NCBI RefSeq assembly: GCF_023242475.1
Contig: NZ_JALJFG010000044.1
Coordinates: 1 to 53,198 of the forward strand
DNA length: 53,198 nucleotides
DNA from: Pseudomonas sp. MWU15-20650
GTDB lineage: Bacteria > Pseudomonadota > Gammaproteobacteria > Pseudomonadales > Pseudomonadaceae
Direction of reading: 5' to 3'
Below are positions 39,430 through 48,109 of this stretch, in pieces (the stretch's first letter is position 1; each line of letters begins with the position of its first letter). The translations under genes and the position numbers were made by a program. A model generated the notes under the pieces. That model had not been told where the DNA came from. It searched no databases and saw only the letters and a list, made by a program, of their open reading frames with translations.

Positions 39430-40830
39430 ATGTCGACCTCAGACACCCTCGCCCCCCACCGAGCCGCCCACATCAGCGCCCGCATCGACCGCCTGCCCGC
39501 CGTCGCCACTATTTGGCGCCTGGTGGCGTTGCTCTCCATCGGCGGTTTTTTCGAGCTGTATGACCTGTTCCAGACCGCCTATATCAGCCCTGGCCTGATC
39601 AGTGACGGGATTTTTCATACCGGCAATGAGGGCGTGTTCGGCTTCTCGGACCAGGCCGCGTTCGCCTCGGCGACGTTCCTGGGCCTGTTCCTCGGCGCCA
39701 GCCTGCTCAGCCCCATCGCTGATCGCTTCGGGCGCCGGGCGATCTTCACCTTCGCGTTGGTCTGGTACACCGTGGCCACGGTACTGATGGGCATTCAAAC
39801 GTCTGCCCTGGGCATCATCGGCATGCGTTTTCTGGTGGGCATCGGCCTTGGCATCGAGCTGGTGACCATCGACGCCTACCTTTCGGAACTGGTACCCAAG
39901 CGCATGCGCAGTTCGGCGTTTGCCTTTGCGTTTTTCATCCAGTTTCTGTCGGTGCCGGCAGTGGCCTTGATGTCGTGGTGGCTGGTGCCCCAGGCACCGT
40001 TCGGGATCTCCGGCTGGCGCTGGGTGGTACTGACGAGCGCGGTGTTCGCACTGTTCATCTGGCAGTTGCGCAAGCGCCTGCCGGAATCACCGCGCTGGCT
40101 GGCGCAGGAAGGCCGCGTTGAGGAAGCCGGGCAGATCATGGACAGCCTGGAGGCACGCTGCCTGAAGGATCACGGTAAACCGCTGGATGCACCAGAACCC
40201 GAAGCCATTAGCGTGCAAGGCAACGGCCGCTTCGCCGACATCTGGCAACCGCCGTACCGCCGCCGCGCCTTGATGCTGATCGTGTTCCATGTGTTTCAGG
40301 CCATCGGCTTTTTCGGCTTTGGCAATTGGTTGCCGGCGCTGCTGTCGGGCCAGGGCGTCAGCGTGACCCACAGTTTGATGTACGCCTTTATCATCACCCT
40401 TGCCTACCCATTGGGGCCGTTGCTGTTTGTAAAAGTGGCCAACCGCTTTGAAAACAAATGGCAGATCGTCGGTTCCGCCCTGGGCGCGATGATCTTCGGC
40501 AGCCTGTTCGCCCTGCAAACCACGGCGGTGGGGCTGGTGGCCTGTGGGGTGATGATCACCTTCTGCAACGCCTGGCTGAGCTTCAGCTATCACGCTTATC
40601 AAAGCGAATTGTTCCCCACCCATATCCGCGCGCGGGCGGTGGGGTTCTGCTATTCGTTCAGCCGCTTGTCCACGGTATTCAGCAGCCTGTTGATCGGTTT
40701 TATCCTCGAACACCTGGGCACGCCGGGCGTGTTGGCATTTATTGGCAGCAGCATGTTGATCGTGATGGTCACCATCAGTGCGTTCGGGCCGCGTACGCGT
40801 AACCTGGCATTGGAAAATATCGCCCACTGA
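39430..40830 (+). CDS. MFS transporter (sugar/metabolite:H+ symporter type)
   Basis: 466 residues, 12 predicted helices. Signatures: GGFFELYDLFQTAYISPGL in helix 1, SPIADRFGRRAIFTF in the 2-3 loop, RFLVGIGLGIELVTIDAYLSELVPKRMR in helix 4 and its following loop, and LPESPRWLAQEGR after helix 6. These are sugar-porter or YaaU/NiaP-like features. In the second half, FSYHAYQSELFPTHIRARAVGFCYSFSRLSTVFSS is the mirror signature. The substrate is likely a small organic acid or sugar. ATG 39430 follows CTGGAAGCTGCCTC. An inverted repeat lies just past the stop. Confidence 0.9.
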   Translation: MSTSDTLAPHRAAHISARIDRLPAVATIWRLVALLSIGGFFELYDLFQTAYISPGLISDGIFHTGNEGVFGFSDQAAFASATFLGLFLGASLLSPIADRFGRRAIFTFALVWYTVATVLMGIQTSALGIIGMRFLVGIGLGIELVTIDAYLSELVPKRMRSSAFAFAFFIQFLSVPAVALMSWWLVPQAPFGISGWRWVVLTSAVFALFIWQLRKRLPESPRWLAQEGRVEEAGQIMDSLEARCLKDHGKPLDAPEPEAISVQGNGRFADIWQPPYRRRALMLIVFHVFQAIGFFGFGNWLPALLSGQGVSVTHSLMYAFIITLAYPLGPLLFVKVANRFENKWQIVGSALGAMIFGSLFALQTTAVGLVACGVMITFCNAWLSFSYHAYQSELFPTHIRARAVGFCYSFSRLSTVFSSLLIGFILEHLGTPGVLAFIGSSMLIVMVTISAFGPRTRNLALENIAH

Positions 40831-40840
40831 CGGCAACGGT

Positions 40841-40876
40841 TGGCCGTCGACGGGACAAGCTTTGCCGTGACGGCCA
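40841..40876 (+). terminator. Inverted repeat after MFS gene
   Basis: TGGCCGTC (40841-40848) and GACGGCCA (40869-40876) form a perfect eight-base stem 10 bp after the MFS stop codon. No T tract follows, so it may act as a processing or rho-linked end. Confidence 0.4.
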
Positions 40877-40962
40877 GGCCATCTCCAATAAACACGGGGT
40901 ATCGCGCCCGGCACGCTAATTGCTCCAGCTGTCGCACCGACGATTTCCACAGGTGACCGACC

Positions 40963-41472
40963 ATGCTGGTTAACAACAACACCCAAGCCGTATCGACCGT
41001 CCAACAGCTCAAGCGCCCGGACATGGACCCGGCCAACGCCGCCGCCAGCACGCTGTACAGCGGTGCCCTGCAGGCCGCACAGCAAGGCGTCACGGTACCG
41101 GCCGCGCAGAAGGACCTGGACAAAGCCAACGACCGTATCGACGAAGCCTTCGCCAAGACCCGTGTGCAATTGCAAGCCACCACGGCGGCGACCACGGCAA
41201 CCACGGGTGTGCCTGCGTCCGGTTCAACGACCAGCACCGCCCGTGCCGACTTCACCGACTCCATGAGCAAGAGCCCAGCCGAACGCATTCGCGAACAACT
41301 GCTCAAGGAGCAGGGGTTGACCGAAGCAGGAGTACAGGCCATGCCGCAGGAAAAACAGGACGCGATTGCCAAGCAAGTGGCTGACCGTGTGAAGCAACAA
41401 CAAGAGCAGCAGGTAGCGGCTAAAGCCACTGATCCGGCGCAGTCGGTGAAAGAAACATTGGCCGCGATCTAA
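40963..41472 (+). CDS. Conserved hypothetical protein, Ala/Gln-rich
   Basis: 169 residues, soluble, without signal peptide. Composition is rich in Ala, Gln and Thr: STVQQLKRPDMDPANAAAS, YSGALQAAQQGVTVPAAQKDLDKANDRIDEAFAKTRVQLQ, a Thr/Ala low-complexity linker (TTAATTATTGVPASGSTTS), then SPAERIREQLLKEQGLTEAGVQAM and PQEKQDAIAKQVADRVKQQ. The latter resembles the helical end found in flagellar or secreted proteins of Pseudomonas, but I cannot name it. A hairpin at 41491-41518 separates it from the convergent receptor gene. Confidence 0.75.
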   Translation: MLVNNNTQAVSTVQQLKRPDMDPANAAASTLYSGALQAAQQGVTVPAAQKDLDKANDRIDEAFAKTRVQLQATTAATTATTGVPASGSTTSTARADFTDSMSKSPAERIREQLLKEQGLTEAGVQAMPQEKQDAIAKQVADRVKQQQEQQVAAKATDPAQSVKETLAAI

Positions 41473-41490
41473 CCCACTGCGCAAAATAGA

Positions 41491-41518
41491 GGTGTGAGGG
41501 AGCACGCGCCCTCACACC
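41491..41518. terminator. Perfect 10-bp hairpin between convergent genes
   Basis: GGTGTGAGGG (41491-41500) pairs with CCCTCACACC (41509-41518) over an eight-base loop. The minus-strand side is followed by TCTATTTT, so it may be the terminator for the PAS-PAS receptor gene; the plus-strand side has no T tract. Confidence 0.55.
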
Positions 41519-41548
41519 GTTGGATCATCGGATCGGCAGCGTTTTCAG

Positions 41549-42868
41549 CTATTGCAGTTGCAGCGTCGAATTGAACTGACTGATCGCATCCACCACATGC
41601 CGTGACCCTTCCTGGATCTCCAGGATCACCTGCCCCGCTTCGTTCGCCAGCTCCACCCCAAGCCCCGTGCGGCTCAAGCTCGACTGCATGCTCGACACCG
41701 CGCTCAGCGACAGGTCGTGGTTCTTGCGCACCACGTCCACAATCTCCACCGTCGCCTGGCTGGTACGGGCCGCAAGGCTGCGCACTTCGTCGGCCACCAC
41801 CGCAAACCCGCGCCCATGCTCACCCGCCCGCGCAGCCTCGATCGCCGCGTTGAGGGCCAGCATGTTGGTTTGTTCGGCGATGCTGCGGATGGTCTGCACA
41901 ATGGCGCCAATGATGTCGGACTGTTTGTTGACCGCGTCGATACTCTGTGCGGCCCGGTTCAGGTCATTGGAAATGTCCTCGATGATCTGCACCGTTTGCT
42001 GCACCACTTCCGAACCCTTGCGTGCACAGGCGTCGTTTTGTACCGAGGTGGCGTGAGCCGAGTCGGCAGCGGTGCGCAGGGTGGTGACCTGCTCGGTGAT
42101 GTCGCTGGCGAACTTCACCACTTTGTACAAGCGCCCATTGGCGTCGAAGATCGGGTTGTAGGACGCTTCCAGAAACAGGGTTTTGCCGTATTTGTTTTTG
42201 CGTTCAAAGCGATGGGAATGGTATTCGCCACGGTTGAGCGAGGCCCAGAACGCCTTGTATGCCGGGGACTCCACGTCGCTGCGGTGGCAGAACAGGCTGT
42301 GATGCTGGCCGATGATTTCGTCCCGCGTGTACTGCACGGTGCGCAGGAAGTTGTCGTTGGCGTTGATGATCCGGCCCTGGGGGGTGAATTCGATCACCGC
42401 CATGGAGCGGCTGATGGCGTCGATCAGGCTCTGGTTCTCGTGTTCATGGTGAACCCGCGCGGTGATATCCGACGCCACTTTGATCACGCTGCGTACCTGG
42501 TTGTCGCCATCTAGCACCGGCATGTAGCTGGCTTCGAGCCACACCTCTTCGCCGCGCTTGTTCAGGCGCATAAAGGTGCCGCTGATCGCCTCGCCCCGCG
42601 CCAGGTCGCGCCACAATTTGGCGTAACCCTCGGTGTGGGTGTAGGCATCATCGCAAAAAATGCGGTGGTGCTTGCCACGAATCTCTTCGACGCTGTAGCC
42701 CATGGTTTTGCAGAAGTTGGGGTTGGCATCGAGGATCATGCCGTTGCGGTCGAACTCGATCATCGCCATGGAGCGGCTGATGGCGACGAGTTTGGCGTTG
42801 GCTTCGGTGAGGGCGCAGGAAAAACGCTGGATTTCTTGCAGGTCGGATTTGTGCTGGCGGTTGAACAT
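41549..42868 (-). CDS. Soluble PAS-PAS chemoreceptor (BdlA-like), second copy
   Basis: 439 residues, same architecture as the receptor at 9217: no membrane helix, PAS domains starting AISRSMAMIEF and AISRSMAVIEF, each with an HH-(I/L)FC segment and an EASYMPV or EASYNPI strand, then the signalling helices with TIRSIAEQTNMLALNAAIEA and GRGFAVVADEVRSLAART. It is short after the tip: only about 75 residues remain, as in its relative. No CheR pentapeptide. The two proteins likely share a role in redox or c-di-GMP-linked behaviour. The start ATG 42868 is supported by continuous homology to the end of the PAS domain. Confidence 0.88.
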   Translation of the reverse strand: MFNRQHKSDLQEIQRFSCALTEANAKLVAISRSMAMIEFDRNGMILDANPNFCKTMGYSVEEIRGKHHRIFCDDAYTHTEGYAKLWRDLARGEAISGTFMRLNKRGEEVWLEASYMPVLDGDNQVRSVIKVASDITARVHHEHENQSLIDAISRSMAVIEFTPQGRIINANDNFLRTVQYTRDEIIGQHHSLFCHRSDVESPAYKAFWASLNRGEYHSHRFERKNKYGKTLFLEASYNPIFDANGRLYKVVKFASDITEQVTTLRTAADSAHATSVQNDACARKGSEVVQQTVQIIEDISNDLNRAAQSIDAVNKQSDIIGAIVQTIRSIAEQTNMLALNAAIEAARAGEHGRGFAVVADEVRSLAARTSQATVEIVDVVRKNHDLSLSAVSSMQSSLSRTGLGVELANEAGQVILEIQEGSRHVVDAISQFNSTLQLQ

Positions 42869-43036
42869 AGTCAGATCACCCTTGATTCACGGCGCCTCAC
42901 ACGGCGCATTCCATTCATTGATGGGAGAGAGCAGGCAAACCTTCATGGGGAGATAACCCTACGAAACACTTCATAAACCAAGCGTCATCAACGGTTCTGG
43001 ATCAGCATAGACAGGGCTTGGCGCTATGCAAGGCCA

Positions 43037-43906
43037 CTAAATTGCCAGCACTTTTAACAAGGCAGTGACCGCGGCCGAAGGTGGCCGGTCTTGCGCGCCG
43101 ACCAAGGCAAATTCGCGGTGCAGCGGCACCGCCAGTGGCATCACGCGCAGGCCCTTGCGCTGGGCCGGCAAGGCCATTTCAGGCACCAGCGTGACACCAA
43201 CGCCCTCGCGCACCAGGCTGTAGGCGCTGTTCCATTCGCGCACCTCCACGCGGATATCACACAAGGTCAGCCCTGCGGCCGTCGCCAGGCTTCGGGCATT
43301 GGCGGTACAACCACCGGTGGCCAGCACAAAGGGCTGTTCAATCAACTCCTCAAACGACACGCAGGCATCGGCCGCACGCCGAGCGATGGGATGGTTGATC
43401 GGCAGCACGGCCACCCAGTCGTCGCGCCCCAATACCGTGGTGTTACGCTCGGGCTTGGGGTTAAGCACCACGCCCAGGTCGATCAGGTGGGCCTCGAGCA
43501 AGGTGTGCACTTCACTGTCGGTGACCTCCAGCGTGGTGACCTCAATACCCGGGTACATCTGGGCGAAGCGTTGCAGTAGCGGCGTCAGAAAGGTCGCCAG
43601 CACCGTAGGGAAACTGGCGATGCGAATGCTGCCGCGCAACAGAGGGCGCGACTCATCCACGGAGCTGCGAATCGCCTGCAACGCACCCAGCATCACCCGT
43701 GCATGCCCAACCACACTCAACCCCAGGGCAGTGGGCAAGGTCTTGCGCGGCTCACGAATGAACAGTTGCGCCCCCAGCGCCGACTCCATGGACGCCATGG
43801 CCTGGCTGGCGGCGGACTGGGTCATGCCGACACATTCGGCGGCCGCCGTAATGCTGCCGTGATCGGCCACGGCCACCAGCAGGCGCCAATGCATCAGGTT
43901 CATCAT
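43037..43906 (-). CDS. LysR family regulator
   Basis: 289 residues from ATG 43906 (AAGGACAGCTACTGCC upstream; a second ATG follows directly). The helix-turn-helix is WRLLVAVADHGSITAAAECVG then MTQSAASQAMASMESALGAQLFIRE. The effector domain has GSIRIASFPTVLATFLTPLLQRF and LIDLGVVLNPKPERNT with an FVLATGGCTANARSL site. It is divergent from the glutathione transferase gene 107 bp away; TGGGTA/TACCCA lies between, so the transferase is its likely target. Confidence 0.88.
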   Translation of the reverse strand: MMNLMHWRLLVAVADHGSITAAAECVGMTQSAASQAMASMESALGAQLFIREPRKTLPTALGLSVVGHARVMLGALQAIRSSVDESRPLLRGSIRIASFPTVLATFLTPLLQRFAQMYPGIEVTTLEVTDSEVHTLLEAHLIDLGVVLNPKPERNTTVLGRDDWVAVLPINHPIARRAADACVSFEELIEQPFVLATGGCTANARSLATAAGLTLCDIRVEVREWNSAYSLVREGVGVTLVPEMALPAQRKGLRVMPLAVPLHREFALVGAQDRPPSAAVTALLKVLAI

Positions 43907-43923
43907 GGCAGTAGCTGTCCTTA

Positions 43924-43954
43924 TGGGTAGGGTCTGAAAGTTTAATTTTACCCA
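43924..43954. promoter_or_regulatory. Inverted repeat in LysR-gst gap
   Basis: TGGGTA (43924-43929) and TACCCA (43949-43954) are perfect complements 19 bp apart, around AT-rich sequence. The location between divergent LysR and gst genes suits a regulator site. Confidence 0.45.
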
Positions 43955-44013
43955 CGGTGCCATGCCCGTGAGACTGGCGCAAATCAACGACATACGCCCA
44001 GGAGCGGCCCTTT

Positions 44014-44637
44014 ATGAAATTGTATTTCGTCCCCAATGCCTGTTCTCTCGCCCCTCACATCGTGCTGCGCGAATTGGCGCTGCCTTTCGATTTAGTACGG
44101 GTGGACAACCAGGCAAAAACCACCGCCAACGGCGAAGACTTCCTGCAGATCAACCCCAAGGGCTATGTGGCCGCGCTGCAACTGGACAATGGCCAGGTGC
44201 TGACCGAAGCCAGCGCTATTGTGCAATACCTGGCCGACCTCAAACCCGCCGCCCAGTTGGCTCCGGCCAATGGCAGCTGGGAGCGAGTACGCTTGCAGGA
44301 GTGGCTGAACTTTATTGCCAGCGAAATCCATGGCGGGCTGGCCGTCTTCTTCAATGACGCCATTGAAGGCGATGTACGGGCAATGTTCCAGGCCACGTTG
44401 TTCAAGCGCTTTGCCATTCTGGTGCAAACCCTGGAGCGTCAGGATTACTTGCTGGGTGCGCACTACTCGGTGGCAGATGCCTACCTGTTCGTGGTGCTGC
44501 GCTGGGCCGCATTTCACGCGATTGATCTGCGCCAGTGGCCGGCGCTCGCTGCGTTTGAGCAGCGGATAGGTGAACGGCCTGCGGTGATTGCGGCGTTGGC
44601 GGTCGAAAACCCATCCACTGACCCCGCTCGGTCCTGA
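44014..44637 (+). CDS. gstA: Glutathione S-transferase, beta class
   Basis: 207 residues, MKLYFVPNACSLAPHIVLREL at the start with the beta-class Cys10. Further features are NPKGYVAALQLDNGQVLTEASAIVQYLAD (cis-Pro region and glutathione-binding ExS), LQEWLNFIASEIH and LGAHYSVADAYLFVVLRWA with the conserved Asp. It conjugates or reduces electrophiles with glutathione in the cytoplasm. CCCAGGAGCGGCCCTTT gives a strong ribosome site. Confidence 0.93.
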   Translation: MKLYFVPNACSLAPHIVLRELALPFDLVRVDNQAKTTANGEDFLQINPKGYVAALQLDNGQVLTEASAIVQYLADLKPAAQLAPANGSWERVRLQEWLNFIASEIHGGLAVFFNDAIEGDVRAMFQATLFKRFAILVQTLERQDYLLGAHYSVADAYLFVVLRWAAFHAIDLRQWPALAAFEQRIGERPAVIAALAVENPSTDPARS

Positions 44638-44721
44638 TCCAGAGGCGCCACTTGGCGATGGATCTGCCGAGCGCCCTGCCCCAAAGAGCTCTTTGTGGTG
44701 AGGGCCCGAGAAGGAACCCTA

Positions 44722-45657
44722 TCACTGTGGCGAGGGCGCTTTGAACACGATCTGCTGTACATCAACCTTTTTCGGGATCAGGCCATTGGCGAAGAACAGG
44801 TCGGCGGTGCGCTGCTGGTTGCTGATGTCGACCGCCTCCAACGGGCGAATCGGCGTGGGCGAGCGGTGTTCGAAATAGCTTTTGACCACCGCCGGTTGCA
44901 GGCCCAGCGTCTTGGCCATCAGCGCGATGCTTTCTTCGGGACGGTCCAGGGACAGGCGCTGGGCCTTGGCCAACGTCTTGATAATCGCGGCGATGGCCTG
45001 CGGGTGCTGCCGGGCAAACGGGCTGCTGACCACAAAGAAACTGCCGGCCGGGTTGAGGCCCTGGCCGTCACCCAGTACACGCGCGGAGCCGTCGACCACT
45101 GCCGCCGAGTAGTACGGGTCCCACACGACCCATGCGTCGACCTTGCCTTGTTCAAACGCAGCACGGCCATCGGAAGGTGACAGGTACACCACGTTCACAT
45201 CCTTCCACTGCAAGCCGGCGCGCAGCAGGCTTTTGAGGAACAGGTTGTGGGCGCTGGAACCCTTGAGCAGCGCCACACGCTTGCCCTTGAGGTCGGCCAC
45301 GCTCTGGACAGTGCTGTTTTTTGGCACCAGCACCGCTTCGGTCTTGCCCTCGTTAGGTTCCACGGCGATGTACTGCAAATCGATGCCGGCGGCCTGGGCG
45401 AAGATCGGCGGGATATCGCCAATGTTGCCGATATCCAGGCTGCCGCCGTTCAGCGCTTCGATCAGCGGCGGGCCACCGAGGAATTCGATCCACTGCACCT
45501 GCGTGCCGGGCAGCGCGTCTTCGAAGAGCTTGTGCTCACGGGCAAGCACCATGCTCACGGAGCTTTTCTGGTAGCCAATGCGCAAGGTGGCAGGTTCGGC
45601 AGCCAGCACGTCAGCGGCCGCCAGCGAGAGAACCACAGCAGCGAGGATTTTCAGCAT
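44722..45657 (-). CDS. Periplasmic aliphatic sulfonate-binding protein (SsuA/TauA-like)
   Basis: 311 residues from ATG 45657. Signal peptide MLKILAAVVLSLAAADVLAA, then ATLRIGYQKSSVSMVLAREHKLFE, VQWIEFLGGPPLIEALNGGSLDIGNIGDIPPIFAQAAGI, LKGKRVALLKGSSAHNLFLKSLL and DAWVVWDPYYSAAV: the NMT1/SsuA fold for organosulfur or taurine capture. The ATG shares one base with the stop of the preceding betaine-binding-like gene (TGATG), so translation is coupled. No permease (SsuC) or ATPase (SsuB) gene is nearby. Confidence 0.9.
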   Translation of the reverse strand: MLKILAAVVLSLAAADVLAAEPATLRIGYQKSSVSMVLAREHKLFEDALPGTQVQWIEFLGGPPLIEALNGGSLDIGNIGDIPPIFAQAAGIDLQYIAVEPNEGKTEAVLVPKNSTVQSVADLKGKRVALLKGSSAHNLFLKSLLRAGLQWKDVNVVYLSPSDGRAAFEQGKVDAWVVWDPYYSAAVVDGSARVLGDGQGLNPAGSFFVVSSPFARQHPQAIAAIIKTLAKAQRLSLDRPEESIALMAKTLGLQPAVVKSYFEHRSPTPIRPLEAVDISNQQRTADLFFANGLIPKKVDVQQIVFKAPSPQ

Positions 45658-46670
45658 CAGAGCGCTCCCTTGACCTTGGCCGCCACATCCGCCGGCACCC
45701 ATTGTTGCCAGACCTGCGGTTGCTCGTTGAGGAATGCCAGCGCCACTTGGCGTGGCTGTTCACGTTTCTCGCTCATCTGCGCCAGGATGCCGTTGAGCAA
45801 ATCAATCGGCAGGTCGACTTTTTCAAAGAACGCCACCAGTTGCGGGTACTGCGCCTTGAACGGCGCCGACACGCCAATCGCCAGGTGCGCCGGCAACGAA
45901 CGCGTACCGATGGGGTTCGGGTTGTTGGCGTCGGCCAGGGTTTTCCAGGCTTGGGCGTTGAACGCCGGCTCCTCCAGCTTGACCAGTTTGAAACGGCCCA
46001 GCAGCGGGGTTGGCGACCAGTAGTAAAACAACACCGGTTTGCCACGTCGGATCGACGATGCCACTTCGGCATCCAGCGCCGCGCCAGAGCCGGTACGAAA
46101 ATTCACGAAGCTATCGGTCAGACCATACGCCTTGAGCTTCTGGCTATTGACGATCTCCGAGGTCCAGCCGCTGGGGCTATTGAGGAAACGCCCACGGCTC
46201 GGGTCTTCGGGGTCACGGAAGACATCCTTGTAGCGCGCCAGGTCGGCCACCGACTTCAGGTCCGGCGCCAACGGTTTGATGCCGCGTGTCGCGTCGCCCT
46301 TGATCACGTATTCCGGCACCCACCAGCCTTCGGTGGCCCCTTTGACCGTGTCACCCAGGCCGAACACTTTGCCTTCGCCTTCAGCCTTGACCCACGCCGG
46401 ACTGCGCCCGGCCCATTCCTCACCGATCACTTGAATATCATCCTTGGCCAGGGCGGCCTCCAGGCTCACCGTGCTGCCGGGCAAGGTGTCGGTGGGCAGG
46501 CCGTAGCCTTTCTCGACGATCGCGCGCAGGACCTCGGTGATCAGGCTGCCGCTTTCCCAGGCGATGTCGCCGAAGTGGATGGGTTTGATGGCTTGAGCCG
46601 CGACAGTCGGTTGGGCCACTAGGGTCAGTGCCAGTAGCGAACCACCGAGCAAGTTTTTTAGTTTTTTCAT
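45657..46670 (-). CDS. Glycine betaine/quaternary amine-binding protein (OpuAC/ProX-like)
   Basis: 337 residues from ATG 46670. Signal peptide MKKLKNLLGGSLLALTLVAQPTVAAQA, then PIHFGDIAWESGSLITEVLRAIVEKGYG, TVSLEAALAKDDIQVIGEEWAGRSPAW and GWWVPEYVIKGDATRGIKPLAPDL; the later lobe has FYYWSPTPLLGRFKLVKLEEP and LPAHLAIGVSAPFKAQYP. These match OpuAC-type substrate-binding proteins. The start overlaps the sigma gene stop (ATGA, 46667-46670), so it is in one operon with that sigma factor. A partner transporter is not encoded here. Confidence 0.9.
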   Translation of the reverse strand: MKKLKNLLGGSLLALTLVAQPTVAAQAIKPIHFGDIAWESGSLITEVLRAIVEKGYGLPTDTLPGSTVSLEAALAKDDIQVIGEEWAGRSPAWVKAEGEGKVFGLGDTVKGATEGWWVPEYVIKGDATRGIKPLAPDLKSVADLARYKDVFRDPEDPSRGRFLNSPSGWTSEIVNSQKLKAYGLTDSFVNFRTGSGAALDAEVASSIRRGKPVLFYYWSPTPLLGRFKLVKLEEPAFNAQAWKTLADANNPNPIGTRSLPAHLAIGVSAPFKAQYPQLVAFFEKVDLPIDLLNGILAQMSEKREQPRQVALAFLNEQPQVWQQWVPADVAAKVKGAL

Positions 46671-47200
46671 GAGTAGTCTCTTGGTGATTCGGCAGTGACG
46701 GTCACCCGCAGGCAACGGTTGAGGGCGCGGGTCATGTAATCGCTGACCGAGCGGGAGGAAATCCCCAGCTCGGCGGCAATTTGCGGGTAAGTCAGGCCAT
46801 TGAGTCGGGACAGCAGGAAGGTCGCCTTGACCTTGGCCGGCAAACCGTCGAGCAACTGGTCGATGGCCTGCAAGGCTTCGAGTATTTGTGCCAGGTCTTC
46901 GGGGGATGGCGGGCTGGATGTCTCATCGTTTTCAAGCGCATCAAGGTGGGCCCGCTCCAGGTCCCGGCGGCGCCACAGCTGGTACATCAAGCGCTGGGCG
47001 ATGGTGGTGAGCAGCGCCCGGGGCTGGCGGATCGGTGTGACCCCAGACGCACTCAACAGCTGGACAAAGGTGTCGGCGGCAATGTCTTCGGCGTGTGCGC
47101 GGGAATCAAGATGGCGGTGCAAACGGCTGCACAGCCAGTCGTAATGACTGCGGAACAATCCGCCCACGTAATCGCTGTGAGAAGTGTCGGCGCCGGACAT
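46667..47200 (-). CDS. FecI-type ECF sigma factor, orphan
   Basis: 177 residues, normal for a FecI-like ECF sigma. Region 2: YDWLCSRLHRHLDSRAHAEDIAADTFVQLL and RQPRALLTTIAQRLMYQLWRRRDL. Region 4: LLDGLPAKVKATFLLSRLNGLTYPQIAAELGISSRSVSDYMTRAL. Its ATG 47200 has TGGAG upstream. FecI-type factors are normally followed by FecR and a TonB-dependent receptor; here the next genes are two binding proteins, overlapping by four and one bases. AT-rich promoter sequence (47262-47308) precedes it. Regulation without a visible anti-sigma is open. Confidence 0.92.
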   Translation of the reverse strand: MSGADTSHSDYVGGLFRSHYDWLCSRLHRHLDSRAHAEDIAADTFVQLLSASGVTPIRQPRALLTTIAQRLMYQLWRRRDLERAHLDALENDETSSPPSPEDLAQILEALQAIDQLLDGLPAKVKATFLLSRLNGLTYPQIAAELGISSRSVSDYMTRALNRCLRVTVTAESPRDYS

Positions 47201-47308
47201 AGTGGCTCCATCTGAGTAGGTTGCGCGTTATGTCCGGTGTTCCGGTGGAGCGATCCTAGCAAGGCTGCTTATTCTTTAATAATATTTAAAATGTATTTTT
47301 ATATAACC

Positions 47309-48100
47309 TTATCGAAGTTCAGCATAACCCACGCGGATCGCCTGCTGCTGGTAATCCAACAGCACCTGGTAGTCGTCTTCGGTGGCCGAAAGCACTTCGT
47401 GTACACCGAGTGTTTCGACCACGTCGGGCAGCTCTTGCAACGCCAGGTTCATTGCCTCACGAATCTGCACCACCTGCTCATCGCTCAAACCCAGCGTGCC
47501 GATATAGGGCAAGGTCGGGCTCGGTGCGCTACGGGTGACGACGCGTAACCCGGCCACTTCCTGCGGAGCGAAGCGCGCGAGGTAGTCATAGGTAACGCTG
47601 TCGATGGCGGCCAGGTCGGCGCGGTCTTCCCGTAGCCAGCGCAGGCTTTCGCGATGGGCACCGCTGACACCGACACTGGCAAAGAAGCGGCCATCGCGCT
47701 GCAAAGGTGCCAGGCGTTCGCGCAACAGGTTCATGCCGCTGTTGGAGTCAGGCCCGTTGATCACGCCGCGGCTGTTGTAGAACGCCGCCAACGCGGTGCG
47801 CGGGTTGTCATCGCGGGTCAGCAGCAGGCTGCAATGCTCGCCGCCGCCGCTGTGCGGCAATTCATAGCGGGGGCGGCCGATCACCCGGACCTGGCCGCGC
47901 AGCTGGGTCATCAGCGGGTAGCCGCAGGTTTGGCTGACGAGCAGTTCGGGAGCCAGCCACAGGCCGCGCAGATCGAAGGGGTCGGCGTTGCGCCGGTGCA
48001 GGCCCAAGCGCTCAAAAATGCGCGTGAGCCATTGTTGGTTGGCCTGCTGGATTGGCTGCGGCGCCACATACATCCACAGCTCGGCGTAGTGATCACTCAT
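47309..48100 (-). CDS. PhnD/SsuA/transferrin-type substrate-binding protein without signal peptide
   Basis: 263 residues: AELWMYVAPQPIQQANQQWLTRIFERLG, LVSQTCGYPLMTQLRGQVRVIG, a hinge (AAFYNSRGVINGPDSNSGMNLLRERLAPL) and SVGVSGAHRESLRWLREDRADLAAIDSVTYDYLARFAP. This is the PhnD-like bilobal fold. The N-terminus MSDHYAELWMYVAPQ has no signal peptide, so it is probably cytoplasmic or the true start was missed; no better in-frame start precedes it. It starts 10 bp after the desaturase gene and is its operon partner. Ligand unknown. Confidence 0.82.
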   Translation of the reverse strand: MSDHYAELWMYVAPQPIQQANQQWLTRIFERLGLHRRNADPFDLRGLWLAPELLVSQTCGYPLMTQLRGQVRVIGRPRYELPHSGGGEHCSLLLTRDDNPRTALAAFYNSRGVINGPDSNSGMNLLRERLAPLQRDGRFFASVGVSGAHRESLRWLREDRADLAAIDSVTYDYLARFAPQEVAGLRVVTRSAPSPTLPYIGTLGLSDEQVVQIREAMNLALQELPDVVETLGVHEVLSATEDDYQVLLDYQQQAIRVGYAELR

Positions 48101-48109
48101 GGTCGTCTC

